Assembly (NCBI RefSeq): GCF_019083965.1 | Contig: NZ_JAHRCY010000007.1 | Span: 62,001 to 126,000, forward strand | Source of the DNA: Catellatospora tritici | GTDB taxonomy: Bacteria; Actinomycetota; Actinomycetes; Mycobacteriales; Micromonosporaceae | Length of the DNA stretch: 64,000 bases | Direction: 5' to 3' | Notes under the pieces: generated by a model | The model's input: the letters and a program-made list of their open reading frames with translations, nothing else | Databases searched by the model: none | What the model was told of the DNA's origin: nothing | Program-made: the position numbers and the translations under genes | In this document: positions 42,098-51,622 of the stretch, in pieces | Numbering within the stretch: the stretch's first letter is position 1 | Layout of the letters: each line of letters begins with the position of its first letter

Positions 42098-44395
42098 TCA
42101 GTTCTTGACCTGGACCAGGACCACCGGCAGCGTGCCGGGGATCTCCAGCCAGACCGAGATCTTCGTACCGTGACCGGCCACGATGGCCGAGCTCAGCGGG
42201 TTCGCCGCCGACCAGTAGGCGAGCGGGTTCGTGTCGTCGAAGGTCGGGATACCCGGCTGCGACGGAACCGTGACCGCAACGCCGTTACGGTGGAACGTGA
42301 CCGCGTCCGTCGACTGCAGACCGAAGGTCGCGTCGAACGGCTGCCGCCGGTTGCCCAGCTTGTAGCCGCCCGGGAACAGGATCGGCGCGGGCCGAGCGTC
42401 GATCGGCAGGGCCAGGCCGCCACCGGGGTGATCGATGGTGTTGTTGTCGGTGTAGTAACCGTCCGAGTACCACACCAGCAGACCGTCCTGGTACGGGAAC
42501 TTCTCGACCCAGTTGGGCTGGGTGTTGAGGAAGCCGAAGTTGTACGGTCCGGTCTTGAGGTTCTTGTCGTAGCCGGTGTAGGACCGGTACTCCGCCAGGT
42601 AGTAGTGCGGGTACATGCCGGAGATGGTGCCGCCCATGCGGCTGAAGCCGTTGGCGGTCCAGCCGTTGTCGCCGGACTCCACATCGTCGCTGAGGACGGT
42701 GGCACCGTCCGCGGCGATGACGATGTCGTCCAGGAACGGACCCTTCTTGTGCACGCCGCCGTCGGTCATGTAGCGGAACCGCACCTGAACCGACTTGCCG
42801 ACGTAACCGCTCAGGTCGTACGACAGGTTGACCCACGCGGGGTCGTCGCCGCCGCCGGAGTTGGCGGTCAGCGGGGTGCCGACCTGCTTCCAGCCGCTGC
42901 CGTCGTTGACCTCGAGGTACAGGAAGTCGTACCCCTTCTCGATCTCGTGCCACGCCTTGCTGGACAGCGAGGCCGAGGTGGTCGCGCCGGTCAGGTCGAC
43001 CGTCCGGGTCAGCGTCGTGTTGAGGCCGTCGGCGGAGCCGCCCCACCACTCGTACGAGCCCGAAGCCGGCGTGTTGTACACGTCGACGTGCTCGTGCAGG
43101 GGCAGGTTGACCAGGATGGCCTGCGGCAGGCCCTTCGGCGTCGCCGCGGAACCGAGCGAGACCATCTTGCTCTGGCCGGACTCCACCACGGTGTAGTCGA
43201 GCCAGCCCAGCTGCAGCTTCTCCCACGGGCCCATGAACGTCGGCGAGGTGCCGATGTTCTGCGGGTCGTGGCTCATCCACGAACCACCGGACATGATCGT
43301 CCAGAAGGCCGTGCTGTTGTCGCCGCCCTGGGTGTCGTACAGGTCCGGCAGACCGAGGTCGTGGCCGAACTCGTGCGCGAACACGCCGAGACCGCCGTTC
43401 TCGGGCTGGATGGTGTAGTCACCGATCCAGATGCCCGAGTTGCCGATCTGGGTGCCGCCCAGCTTGTTCGTGCCCGGCCCGGACACACCGAAGTCGGTCG
43501 AGTACGCGTACCAGCGGTGCGACCAGATGGCGTCCTCGCCCTGCGGGCCGCCACCGGCCTCTTCACCCTCGCCGGCGTGGATCGCCTGGAAGTGGTCGAT
43601 GTACCCGTCCGGCTCGTTGAAGTTGCCGTCACCGTCGGCGTCGTACCGGTCGTACACGTCGAACTGCTTGAGGTACGTCGCGATCTCGGCCGGGGTCTTG
43701 CCCGCCGCGAGCTGCGCGTTGTACCACGCGTTGCCGCTGTCCTTGATGAACGCCCAGGCGGTGTACCGGTCGTCCAGCTGCTCGCCATTGCCGTCAACGT
43801 CGCCCACGGCGAAGTTGTGGCCGTAACGCGCCTCGTTGTACTGCAGCTGCACCCAGTCGGAGACCGTGGCCTTGACCGAGTACTTGCCGCCGGACTGGTC
43901 GTAGTAGAAGTCGGCGACAGACTGGTCCGACCCGTTGTAGACCTGGTCGAAGTGCGCCTGGTTGAAGTCCGACTCCCAGTACGTCGAGTTGTTCTGGGTG
44001 CGGTCCGGCCCGACGATCTGGTTGTGCTGGGGGCCCGCCTCGCCGCTGGTCAACGGGTCGACCCCGGTGCCGAACTGCGCGAGCACAGCGAAGATCGGGT
44101 CGACCTTGTCGGCCTTCTTCTTCAGCTCGACCCACTTCTTGCCGACCTTGACGACGGTCGAACCGTTCTTCTCGACCGGCTTGGCCTTGCCCGAGATGAC
44201 GTCGGAGATGGCTTGCTTGGTCGCTTCGCTCTTCGCGTCACCCAGCTTGTTGGGCAGGTTGTCGTCGCGGTGAGCCAGCGACGGCTCCTTGACCTCCACC
44301 GGCTGTGGCGCGCCATCCGCGGGGGCACCCGTCAGGCTGGCAGCGACCAGAGCGGCGGTGATCCCGACTGCGCTGCCAATTTTGCGGATTCGCAA
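42098..44395 (-). CDS. Secreted M6-family metalloprotease (immune inhibitor A-like)
   Basis: The 765-residue protein has a signal peptide (about residues 1-28, cleaved near GAPADGA), a propeptide region, and an M6 peptidase domain with zinc site His341, Glu342 and His345 in FAHEFGHDLGLPDLYD, followed by a SGGSWMSH Met-turn. A beta-sandwich C-terminal part follows (VRFRYMTDGGVHKKGPFLDD). It probably degrades proteins outside the cell. The start is TTG 44395 with GAGG before it; the TTG sits inside a TTTGCG-GATT-CGCAAA dyad (44381-44396). It is followed by a strong terminator and then the LuxR-like regulator. Confidence 0.93.
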   Translation of the reverse strand: MRIRKIGSAVGITAALVAASLTGAPADGAPQPVEVKEPSLAHRDDNLPNKLGDAKSEATKQAISDVISGKAKPVEKNGSTVVKVGKKWVELKKKADKVDPIFAVLAQFGTGVDPLTSGEAGPQHNQIVGPDRTQNNSTYWESDFNQAHFDQVYNGSDQSVADFYYDQSGGKYSVKATVSDWVQLQYNEARYGHNFAVGDVDGNGEQLDDRYTAWAFIKDSGNAWYNAQLAAGKTPAEIATYLKQFDVYDRYDADGDGNFNEPDGYIDHFQAIHAGEGEEAGGGPQGEDAIWSHRWYAYSTDFGVSGPGTNKLGGTQIGNSGIWIGDYTIQPENGGLGVFAHEFGHDLGLPDLYDTQGGDNSTAFWTIMSGGSWMSHDPQNIGTSPTFMGPWEKLQLGWLDYTVVESGQSKMVSLGSAATPKGLPQAILVNLPLHEHVDVYNTPASGSYEWWGGSADGLNTTLTRTVDLTGATTSASLSSKAWHEIEKGYDFLYLEVNDGSGWKQVGTPLTANSGGGDDPAWVNLSYDLSGYVGKSVQVRFRYMTDGGVHKKGPFLDDIVIAADGATVLSDDVESGDNGWTANGFSRMGGTISGMYPHYYLAEYRSYTGYDKNLKTGPYNFGFLNTQPNWVEKFPYQDGLLVWYSDGYYTDNNTIDHPGGGLALPIDARPAPILFPGGYKLGNRRQPFDATFGLQSTDAVTFHRNGVAVTVPSQPGIPTFDDTNPLAYWSAANPLSSAIVAGHGTKISVWLEIPGTLPVVLVQVKN

Positions 44396-44539
44396 AGGGT
44401 CCTCCCTCCCTTGGCGGTGACGACGCGGTCAGAGCACGGCAGGGTTATCGGCCGGGCCGCGTCGTCGATTGTGAAAGCAGCCTTGCATAACTGACCGTCG
44501 CTGTCATCAGTTGGAACGTTCCCAGATTTTTCATAGTCC

Positions 44540-45646
44540 TTAGTGGACGGTGAATGTCATACCTTGCCCACCGATACAGGGCGGCCCGGGAATCAGCTGC
44601 ATAGATCGGGCATCTAGGTCAAGAAAAACGGTCCAAATCGTCTCGGATCGGTCGGCCTCCGCGTCCCGTGGATCGACATGGCGGCAAAGCGACACCGGAT
44701 GGCTGTGGTGGTCGCGCAGCACCCCGAGGACGTCCTCCGGTCGCAGTCTGTCGCCCGCCGCGGCCAGCAGCCGTCGGGCGCGCGCCGATCGGAACAGCGA
44801 CGACCCGCCCCAATCCTTGATCGTGTCGTAGACCGGCAGCGGCGCCTCGAAGTGGTTTGCGTGCACCAGCAGGCCGTCCACCGGATGCAGCCAACCGGCC
44901 TCCCCCGGGGCCAACTCCAGGTCGATGATTTCACCACCTGACGGATCAGCCTGTCCGATGAGGAGGTTGATGGATGCCGAGCGGGGCGCCCGCACCGCGT
45001 TGCGGATCGCCCAGGACAGCGAGTCGCCTTCCAGCACCGAGCGCAGCAGCACGTGGTACGGCAATCCACCGGGCCGCCCGTCGCGGTCGCAGCCCAGCAG
45101 GTTGACGCAGACACCCACGCCCGCGCTGTTCAGGCCCGTCTTGGCCAGCATGCCCGCCTCGGTCAGCGCGGCCACCACGTGCCCACGCTCGTCCCGGGTC
45201 ACCAGCAGCAGGTTGGTGTCGCGGTGCTCGGGGTGCCAGTCCCAGTTCTGGGCGAGCACCGTGTGGCCGTCGGCGGTGCGCGAGTCCAGCACCCCGATGC
45301 TGGTGCACTCGCCCGGCTCCGCGCCCCCGGGCGAACCGCAGGACGGGTCGCCGTAGAGCAGCTCCGACCGCGCGTTGACCGCGTAGATCAGCTCCGGCGC
45401 GAGTCCGGCGCCGCCCGCCGTGGCGTCGAGCATCCGGGCCAGCCGGGGAGCCAGCTCCCGGGTGGTGTCCCGGAAGGCGGCGCCCCGGGTGAGGACGGTC
45501 TGCCGGTCCAGCCCGGCCGAGCGGGCGAAGCGGGTGAGGTAGGTCGCGACGTTGGCCTGGATGAGGTCGGCGGCGGCGGCGCCGTACGCCTCGCCCATCT
45601 GCTCGGGGGAGCCGCTCACGTCCACGACGCGCAGGGGGGTGGTCAT
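44540..45646 (-). CDS. C45-family autoproteolytic acyltransferase
   Basis: The 368-residue Ntn-hydrolase resembles isopenicillin N acyltransferases. Self-cleavage should occur before Cys114 in GECTSIGVLD, which becomes the nucleophile. Conserved features include LAQNWDWHPEH and GLNSAGVGVCVNLLG. ATG 45646 is the start. The substrate is unknown; members hydrolyse or transfer acyl groups on peptides and amides. Divergent from NhaA, upstream of the M6 protease. Confidence 0.85.
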   Translation of the reverse strand: MTTPLRVVDVSGSPEQMGEAYGAAAADLIQANVATYLTRFARSAGLDRQTVLTRGAAFRDTTRELAPRLARMLDATAGGAGLAPELIYAVNARSELLYGDPSCGSPGGAEPGECTSIGVLDSRTADGHTVLAQNWDWHPEHRDTNLLLVTRDERGHVVAALTEAGMLAKTGLNSAGVGVCVNLLGCDRDGRPGGLPYHVLLRSVLEGDSLSWAIRNAVRAPRSASINLLIGQADPSGGEIIDLELAPGEAGWLHPVDGLLVHANHFEAPLPVYDTIKDWGGSSLFRSARARRLLAAAGDRLRPEDVLGVLRDHHSHPVSLCRHVDPRDAEADRSETIWTVFLDLDARSMQLIPGPPCIGGQGMTFTVH

Positions 45647-45743
45647 GTCCGGGAACTCTGCCGCACCCCGCCGCGGGTGCGCCAGGGGATATGAGCGCCC
45701 CGGCCAGTTGCGCCAGGCGCCCGAAATCCGCTGGTCCGAACCG

Positions 45744-45749
45744 TAGGAT
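45744..45749 (+). promoter_or_regulatory. Candidate -10 element of nhaA (leaderless)
   Basis: TAGGAT lies 7 bases before ATG 45757, consistent with a leaderless or near-leaderless transcript. No -35 was found at 17-18 bases. Confidence 0.4.
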
Positions 45750-45756
45750 CCGAATC

Positions 45757-47004
45757 ATGGGACACAGCCGGACCAGGCCTGCGCCGAGCCCGCGGATGAA
45801 GCGGATCAAGCGGCGCCGGGCCCAGGCGGCCCGCTCCGCCGCCGCCGAGGTCGTACGGTTCCTGCGTACCGAGCAGATCGGCGGCCTGGTGCTGCTGGGC
45901 GCGACCGCGCTCGCCCTGATCATCGCCAACTCACCGCTAGCCGGGGCGTACCAGCGACTCAGCGACTACACGTTCGGGCCCGAGGCGCTGCACCTGAACC
46001 TGTCGGTTTCCGCCTGGGCACAGGACGGCCTGCTCACGGTGTTCTTCGTGGTCGCGGGCCTGGAACTGAAACGCGAGCTGGTCGTGGGGGAGCTGCGCGA
46101 CCTGCGCCAAGCGGCGCTGCCCATCGCCGGGGCGATCGGCGGCATGCTGATCCCGGCGCTGACCTGCTTCCTCATCGCGTACGGCGCACCCGGCGGCGCC
46201 GACGCCTGGGCCGTCCCGGTCGCCACCGACATCGCCTTCGCCCTGGCCGTGCTGGCCATCTGCGCCCGCGATCTGCCGCCGGGCCTGCGCGTCTTCCTGC
46301 TGTCCCTGGCGATCGTGGACGACCTGGGCGCGATCCTGCTGATCGCCATCCTGTTCACCGCCCACGTGGCCTTCCTGCCACTGCTCGGCGCCGCCGCGGT
46401 GCTGCTGGTCTACTTCCTGCTCCAGCAGTTCCGCATCCGGGGCTGGTGGCTGTATCTGCCACTGGCGGTGGCCGCGTGGGCGCTGGTGCACGCATCTGGA
46501 GTGCACGCCACCATCGCGGGCGTCGCGGTCGGCCTGCTCACCCGGGTCAAGCCCGACGCGGGCGAGCACGAGGCACCGGCCGAGCAGTTGGAGCACACCC
46601 TGCAGCCGATCTCGGCGGGAGTGTGCGTGCCGCTGTTCGCCTTCTTCTCGGCGGGCATCGCCGTGAGCATGAGCACCCTGGCCGCGCTGTTCACCGACCG
46701 GGCGGCGCTGGGTGTGCTGGTCGGCCTCGTGGTCGGCAAGACCGTCGGGGTGCTCGGCGGGGCGGCGGTGGCGGTGAAGTCGCGCCTCGCTCAGCTGCCG
46801 GAGGGCCTGACCTGGCGCGACCTGCTCGCGGTGGCGGTCGTCACCGGGTGCGGCTTCACGGTGAGCCTGCTCATCGCGGAGCTGGCCTTCCCCCAGGGCG
46901 AGCAGCAGATCCTGATCAAGGAAGCGGTGCTGGTGGGGTCCTTGATCGCGTCGCTGCTGGCGGCGGCCCTGCTGCGCAGACAGGTCCGCGCGCGGGCACG
47001 CTAG
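45757..47004 (+). CDS. nhaA: Na+/H+ antiporter NhaA
   Basis: The 415-residue secondary transporter exchanges sodium for protons at the membrane, with about 11-12 hydrophobic segments. Diagnostic motifs: ATDIAFALAVL and SLAIVDDLGAI, where Asp188 and Asp189 are the ion-binding pair. The Lys residue in the second half (GKTVGV) is also conserved. ATG 45757 (MGHSRTRPAPSPRMKR) is chosen over the upstream ATG at 45691 because the family N-terminus starts near here. Followed 9 bases later by the alpha/beta hydrolase gene, probably one operon. Confidence 0.93.
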   Translation: MGHSRTRPAPSPRMKRIKRRRAQAARSAAAEVVRFLRTEQIGGLVLLGATALALIIANSPLAGAYQRLSDYTFGPEALHLNLSVSAWAQDGLLTVFFVVAGLELKRELVVGELRDLRQAALPIAGAIGGMLIPALTCFLIAYGAPGGADAWAVPVATDIAFALAVLAICARDLPPGLRVFLLSLAIVDDLGAILLIAILFTAHVAFLPLLGAAAVLLVYFLLQQFRIRGWWLYLPLAVAAWALVHASGVHATIAGVAVGLLTRVKPDAGEHEAPAEQLEHTLQPISAGVCVPLFAFFSAGIAVSMSTLAALFTDRAALGVLVGLVVGKTVGVLGGAAVAVKSRLAQLPEGLTWRDLLAVAVVTGCGFTVSLLIAELAFPQGEQQILIKEAVLVGSLIASLLAAALLRRQVRARAR

Positions 47005-47013
47005 CCTGCACCT

Positions 47014-47952
47014 ATGACTGAGCGCAGCGACCGAGGCTTGAACGCTCCGGTGGACGAGGCGTGCGTACTGACCGACGGTCCCTGGACGCACCGCTTCGTC
47101 AGCGCCAACGGCAGCCGCTTCCACGTCGCCGAACTGGGCAGCGGGCCGCTGGTGGTGCTGCTGCACGGCTTCCCCGAGTTCTGGTGGGCCTGGCACGAGC
47201 AGCTGCCGCTGCTGGCCGACGCGGGCTTCCGCGCGGTCGCGGTCGACCTGCGCGGCTACGGCGCCACCGACAAACCCCCGCGGGGGTATGACGGCTTCAC
47301 CCTCGCCGCCGACGTCGTCGGCCTGATCCGCGCCCTCGGTGAGCGCAGCGCCACGGTCGTCGGGGCCGGGGCGGGCGGCCTGATCGCCTGGTCGGCGGCG
47401 GCGCTGCACCCGAAGCTGGTCAACCGCCTGGTGGTGCTGGGCGCGGCGCATCCGCTGCGACTGCGTACGGCCCTGGTCGCCGACGCCGCCCAGCGCCGGG
47501 CCGGACGGGCGCTGCTGCGCTTCCAGCTGCCGCGCTACGAGCACGTGCTCACCCGCGACGGCGCCGAGCTCGCGGGCGACCTGATGCGCTCGTGGACCGG
47601 CCCGAGCTTCCGACAGACCCCGGCGTACGAGGAGTACGAGGCGCGCTGCCGGGAGGCGCTGCGCATCCCGCAGGCCGCCTTCTGCGCGATGGAGGCCTAC
47701 CGCTGGGCGTTCCGGTCGACGCTGCGCCTGCACGGCTACCGGTTCATCCGGGCGGTGCGCCAGCCGATCATCACCCCGACGCTGCAGTTGCAGGGTGCGC
47801 TGGACCCGATCACGCTCACCGCCACCGCGCAGGGCTCCGGCCGGTACGTGCTGGCCGACTACGAATGGCACCTGATCGAGGACGCGGGCCACTTCCTGCA
47901 CGTGGAACGGCCCGACCTCGTCGCCGGGGAGATCATCCGCTGGGCGAAGTGA
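47014..47952 (+). CDS. Alpha/beta hydrolase, epoxide-hydrolase-like, without nucleophile
   Basis: The 312-residue protein has the epoxide hydrolase signature HGFPEFWWAW for the oxyanion region, and LRGYGATDKP. The nucleophile elbow, normally GHDWGG, reads GAGAGG (residues 117-122), so position 119, the Asp (or Ser) nucleophile, is Gly. The late region EDAGHFLHVERP retains the acid/His part. It may be catalytically inactive or act by another mechanism. From memory its position corresponds to ephE-type genes near acs. Converges with the next gene with a 7-base gap. Confidence 0.85.
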   Translation: MTERSDRGLNAPVDEACVLTDGPWTHRFVSANGSRFHVAELGSGPLVVLLHGFPEFWWAWHEQLPLLADAGFRAVAVDLRGYGATDKPPRGYDGFTLAADVVGLIRALGERSATVVGAGAGGLIAWSAAALHPKLVNRLVVLGAAHPLRLRTALVADAAQRRAGRALLRFQLPRYEHVLTRDGAELAGDLMRSWTGPSFRQTPAYEEYEARCREALRIPQAAFCAMEAYRWAFRSTLRLHGYRFIRAVRQPIITPTLQLQGALDPITLTATAQGSGRYVLADYEWHLIEDAGHFLHVERPDLVAGEIIRWAK

Positions 47953-47959
47953 CCCTGGC

Positions 47960-48322
47960 TCAGGCCCGGGTCTCGCGCAGGTCGACGACCTCGGCGCGCG
48001 GGGCCCAGCCCTGGTAGACGCCGTAGTCGAACTCCTCCAAGCCCAGCTCGGCCGCGACCGGCGCCTTACCCCCGGTGTACTCCACGCGCAGCCAGCCGTC
48101 GTGCTCGGCGAGCACCACGAACGGCTGCCCGCGCCAGTTGCACACGGTTCGCACGTACGCCAGCTCGTCGACCTCGACGACGGGCACCACCCGGACATAC
48201 CGCCCGGGGCGCACCTCCTCGAAGCCGTCGGCGCCCTCGGGGCGGTAGAGGCGCACGCTGTCGCCGTCGGGGCTGGCCTCGTACTCCCGGCCCAGGTACG
48301 ACGCGATGAAGCCGTCGCGCAT
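47960..48322 (-). CDS. Hypothetical protein coupled to the SseB-like gene
   Basis: The 120-residue protein (MRDGFIASYLGREYEASPDG) is beta-rich with several Trp, Tyr and Val residues (RYVRVVPVVEVDELAYVRTV, then NWRGQPFVVLAEHDGWLRVE). It has no membrane segment. ATG 48322 overlaps the stop of the SseB-like gene (TGATG). I do not recognise the family; an SH3-like or immunity-like beta-barrel is a guess. It is probably co-expressed with the ESX locus. Confidence 0.6.
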   Translation of the reverse strand: MRDGFIASYLGREYEASPDGDSVRLYRPEGADGFEEVRPGRYVRVVPVVEVDELAYVRTVCNWRGQPFVVLAEHDGWLRVEYTGGKAPVAAELGLEEFDYGVYQGWAPRAEVVDLRETRA

Positions 48323-50127
48323 CACTCGCCTCCGTCCGTCCGCAGCCAGCGGGGACCGTCGGCGTCCAGCACGGCGACCATCTCCTCCTTGCCCTCGGCG
48401 TCCACGCGCAGCAGGCGCGCACCGTGGGGCAGGCGGATGCTGTCCACCTTGAACTCGGCGATGATCTCGGTGCTGTCGCCCGGGGCGAAGCCGTTGCCGC
48501 GGAACGGGGCCCGCTCGATGACCCAGCCCTCCATCGCCCGCATCGCCGCCTCGTGCTGCCCGCCGTACGGAATCCGGTACAGGCTCGGCCGGTACGCCGG
48601 CCAGCGCAGCACGAAGATCTCGGTGTCCTCCGCCTTGAACGGCGACCCGGCCCAGGTCAGGCCCAGCGCGCCGCGCAGCGCCTGCGGGCCGCGCAGATGG
48701 CCGACCTCGCGCGCCCGGTGCACGAACCCGGACACCCGGTCGTAGCCGCGCTCGAGGTAGTAGCCGACCTGACTGCCCGCGATCACCTTCTGCATCTCGG
48801 TGACCTCGTCGCGCTTGGTCGGCGGCGGGGCCGCACCCGCGGTGGGCGCGGGCATGACCGCCTCGCGCTCCTCGCCGCCCAGGCCCATCTCGCCCGCCCA
48901 ACGCGCCAGCTCCAGCAACTGGTCGCCGGGCAGCGAGGCACCGATCGGCGTGCCCGGGTTCACCGCGAACGACCAGGCCGGGTCGGGCCAGGTCTTGATC
49001 AGCTTGATGAACCGGACCGGAATCACGTCACCGGGCGCGGGCATGCACTGCGCGGAGGTGAAGCTGACGATGTGCGGCTCGCCGTCGATGTCGGTGGGCT
49101 GCCAGGCGAAACCCTCCTCGCCCGGCTGCGGGCTGCCCGGCCCGGCGGTCGGCACCAGCACCGTGGCCAGCAGCAGCGTCGACAGGAACGCGTCGGTGTT
49201 GCCCGCCTCGGCCGCGTCGAGCAGCTGCTCCTCGACGCTGTTGGACGGGGTGAAGTCGGGCTCGTCGGTGGGCAGCACGTGCCGCGGCGACCCGGCGGGC
49301 ACCTCGCGGCGCGGCGCCTGTCCGTACCGGCCGCCGCTCGGCTCGGGGTCGGTCTGCGGCTCCCGGTCGACCGAGGGGGCCGGATCGGGCAGCGGCACGG
49401 GGGCGACCGGCGGGGCCACGGGCTGCGTCGTGGGCCCGGACCACATGTCCACGCTCGGCGGCACGGGAGCGGGCGCGGGCACGGACGGGATCGGCTCGTA
49501 CGGCGGCAGGGGCGGCGGCGGCGCCGCGGGCAGCGGCGGGGGCTCGTAGGTACGGCGGGCCGCGATCGCGGGCGGATGATCTGAGACTTCGATCACTTCC
49601 GCATCGACGATGGTCGGGTCGCCGACCGGAGCGGGCGGATGCACCGGGCGCTGCGGCGGGGGCATGGCGGAGCGGGCGGCCTTGGCCCGTTCCAGCGCCT
49701 CCAGGCGCTCCAGCCGCCCACGTGCCTCGGCGGGCGCACCCGCGATACGCACGTCGCCGCGCACCATCTGGGTCACGAACCAGGCGGGCAGATAACCCTC
49801 GATCGGCAGGCCGGGATTGACCGCCAGCCACCACTCGTGGTTCGGCCAGGCGGCCGCGAGCTCCTGGAACGCGATCCGGCGCGCCGGTCCCGCGTGCTCG
49901 GCCAGACAGGTCCGCATCGAGGACGCCGAGGTGAACGACAGCACGTGCGTGCGGCCCTCAGCCACCCAGGTGCCCCAGCCCGGAGCAGCGCCGGGACGGT
50001 TCTCCGCCGCCACCGGCAGGATCAGCTCGCAGCGGCTCAGCACACGGAAATACTGTTCCTGATCGCCGGCGTGCAACGCCTCGAGCAGCGCGATCTCAAT
50101 GTCGTTGGCCGGTTGCCAACCCATCAC
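48322..50127 (-). CDS. Double SseB-domain protein of the ESX locus
   Basis: The 601-residue protein has two SseB N-terminal-type domains. The first is at about 1-120 (IEIALLEALHAGDQEQYFRV, VLSFTSASSMRTC, EWWLAVNPGLPIEGYL). The second is at about 300-420 (VEEQLLDAAEAGNTDAFLST, IVSFTSAQCMPAP, WSFAVNPGTPIGASLPG). A Pro-rich linker (about 150-270) separates them, and a third C-terminal domain follows. SseB is known from type III secretion; in actinobacteria such proteins accompany ESX systems as putative chaperones or regulators. The GTG start at 50127 has AGGAGG 7 bases before it. Confidence 0.8.
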   Translation of the reverse strand: MMGWQPANDIEIALLEALHAGDQEQYFRVLSRCELILPVAAENRPGAAPGWGTWVAEGRTHVLSFTSASSMRTCLAEHAGPARRIAFQELAAAWPNHEWWLAVNPGLPIEGYLPAWFVTQMVRGDVRIAGAPAEARGRLERLEALERAKAARSAMPPPQRPVHPPAPVGDPTIVDAEVIEVSDHPPAIAARRTYEPPPLPAAPPPPLPPYEPIPSVPAPAPVPPSVDMWSGPTTQPVAPPVAPVPLPDPAPSVDREPQTDPEPSGGRYGQAPRREVPAGSPRHVLPTDEPDFTPSNSVEEQLLDAAEAGNTDAFLSTLLLATVLVPTAGPGSPQPGEEGFAWQPTDIDGEPHIVSFTSAQCMPAPGDVIPVRFIKLIKTWPDPAWSFAVNPGTPIGASLPGDQLLELARWAGEMGLGGEEREAVMPAPTAGAAPPPTKRDEVTEMQKVIAGSQVGYYLERGYDRVSGFVHRAREVGHLRGPQALRGALGLTWAGSPFKAEDTEIFVLRWPAYRPSLYRIPYGGQHEAAMRAMEGWVIERAPFRGNGFAPGDSTEIIAEFKVDSIRLPHGARLLRVDAEGKEEMVAVLDADGPRWLRTDGGE

Positions 50128-50286
50128 GCGCTCACCTCCTGCCGCCGGGAGAGTACGTCACACAACTTACCTTGCGCCGAGTAGGCGCGCCGCAACCAGC
50201 AGTCTAGGTCGGCCCTCTCAAGTACGATCGGCGGCTGAGAACGCTCGCGTCACCCAATCACCCCTTGGTCCGCCGGGAGCACGACC

Positions 50287-51528
50287 TTGCATCTCAGCCG
50301 CACCCTCTCCGCCGCGACGGCGACCATCCTGGCCTGCACCGCGGCGCTCGTCGGATTGACGACAGCCCCCGCCCTGGCCGCGCCATGCCCCAGCGGCGCC
50401 CCCACACCCGCCCCCCGGGTGACCGCCAAGCCCTGGCCTCAGCAGCTGTGGGACCTCAGCCGGCTGCCCCCGGGCGCGGACGGGCACGACGTGATCGTGG
50501 CGGTCGTCGACTCCGGCGTCGCCGAGCATCAGCAGCTCGCGGGCCGGGTGCTGCCCGGATTCGACGCGCTGCCCCAGGGTGGCACCGACGGGCGGCAGGA
50601 CTGCGTCGGCCACGGCACCGGAGTGGCCAGCATCATCGCCGCCAAGCCCGTGCCCGGCGGCGAGTTCCGGGGCATCGCGCCGGCCGCCCGCATCCTCCCG
50701 ATCCGGGTCAGCGAGAAGGTCGGCGGCAAGGAGAAGGAGGACGAGGCCCGGCGCGCCCTCGACCCCGACATGGCCAAGGCGATCCGCTGGGCCGTCGACC
50801 ACGGCGCGAAGGTGATGAACCTGTCGCTCAGCTATACCGACGCCGGTCCGGACGGCCTGCCGGAGATCCGTGCGGCGGTCGACTACGCGCTCGCCAAGGA
50901 CGTGGTCGTGGTCGCCGCGGCGGGCAACGGCAAGTCCGCCGGCAACAAGACGCCCTACCCGGCCGCCTGGCCGGGCGTGCTCGGCGTCGGCGCGATCAGC
51001 GCCGACGGTCAGCGGCAGGCCCAGTCGCAGACCGGGCCGTACGTCGACATCGTCGCCCCGGGTGAGAACGTCACCGGCGCCTGGCCCGGCGGCGGGCAGT
51101 TGGCGAACCTCAGCGGCACCAGCTACGCCGCCCCGATGGTGGCGGGCGCCGCCGCGCTGGTGCGCCAGTGGTTCCCGCACCTCGACCGCGAACAGGTGGT
51201 GCGCCGCCTGCTCGCCACCGCCGACCCGGCACCGGGCGGCCTGGGCAGCGAGGAGTACGGCGCCGGCGTGGTCGATCCGGTCCGGGCCGTGACCGACGTC
51301 CTCGACGACGGCGTCCGCGCCACCCCGGCCGCGCTGGTGCCGCCGAAGGCCGACCCGGCCGCCGAGGCTGCCGCCGCCGACGCCGACCGGCTGCGCGACC
51401 GTTCGCTGTGGCTGGCGGGCATCGGCATCGGACTGGCCGTGCTGGTGCTGGGCCTGGCCCTGGCGCTGCCCAGCGGCATGCGTCGCCGCTGGCGGCCCGC
51501 GGGTGCCCCGGACGCCCCGACCGGCTGA
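50287..51528 (+). CDS. Type VII secretion mycosin protease (MycP-type)
   Basis: The 413-residue S8 serine protease has a signal peptide (cleaved near AAPCPSG) and catalytic Asp75 (VVDSGV), His109 (CVGHGTGV) and Ser279 (SGTSYAAP). A C-terminal Ala/Glu-rich linker and one membrane helix (LWLAGIGIGLAVLVLGLALA) follow, ending with a basic tail. This is the mycosin layout of ESX systems, where MycP stabilises the membrane complex. The start is TTG 50287, with a GGGAG ribosome site. It is divergent from the SseB-like gene and convergent with the two WXG100 genes. Confidence 0.9.
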   Translation: MHLSRTLSAATATILACTAALVGLTTAPALAAPCPSGAPTPAPRVTAKPWPQQLWDLSRLPPGADGHDVIVAVVDSGVAEHQQLAGRVLPGFDALPQGGTDGRQDCVGHGTGVASIIAAKPVPGGEFRGIAPAARILPIRVSEKVGGKEKEDEARRALDPDMAKAIRWAVDHGAKVMNLSLSYTDAGPDGLPEIRAAVDYALAKDVVVVAAAGNGKSAGNKTPYPAAWPGVLGVGAISADGQRQAQSQTGPYVDIVAPGENVTGAWPGGGQLANLSGTSYAAPMVAGAAALVRQWFPHLDREQVVRRLLATADPAPGGLGSEEYGAGVVDPVRAVTDVLDDGVRATPAALVPPKADPAAEAAAADADRLRDRSLWLAGIGIGLAVLVLGLALALPSGMRRRWRPAGAPDAPTG

Positions 51529-51622
51529 CCAGGCGCAGGCCCGCTCCGAATACGCGAACGCCCGGATCCCAGAGGTGCCATGCGGCACCCGGGGTCCGGG
51601 CGTGCGGAGCTGTACGGGCGGT

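Noticed and set aside
41790-42173. 127-residue frame and a possible small peptide around 41901
   Set aside because: It runs through the M6 terminator and into the antisense of the protease, with no ribosome site, so it is not a credible gene.
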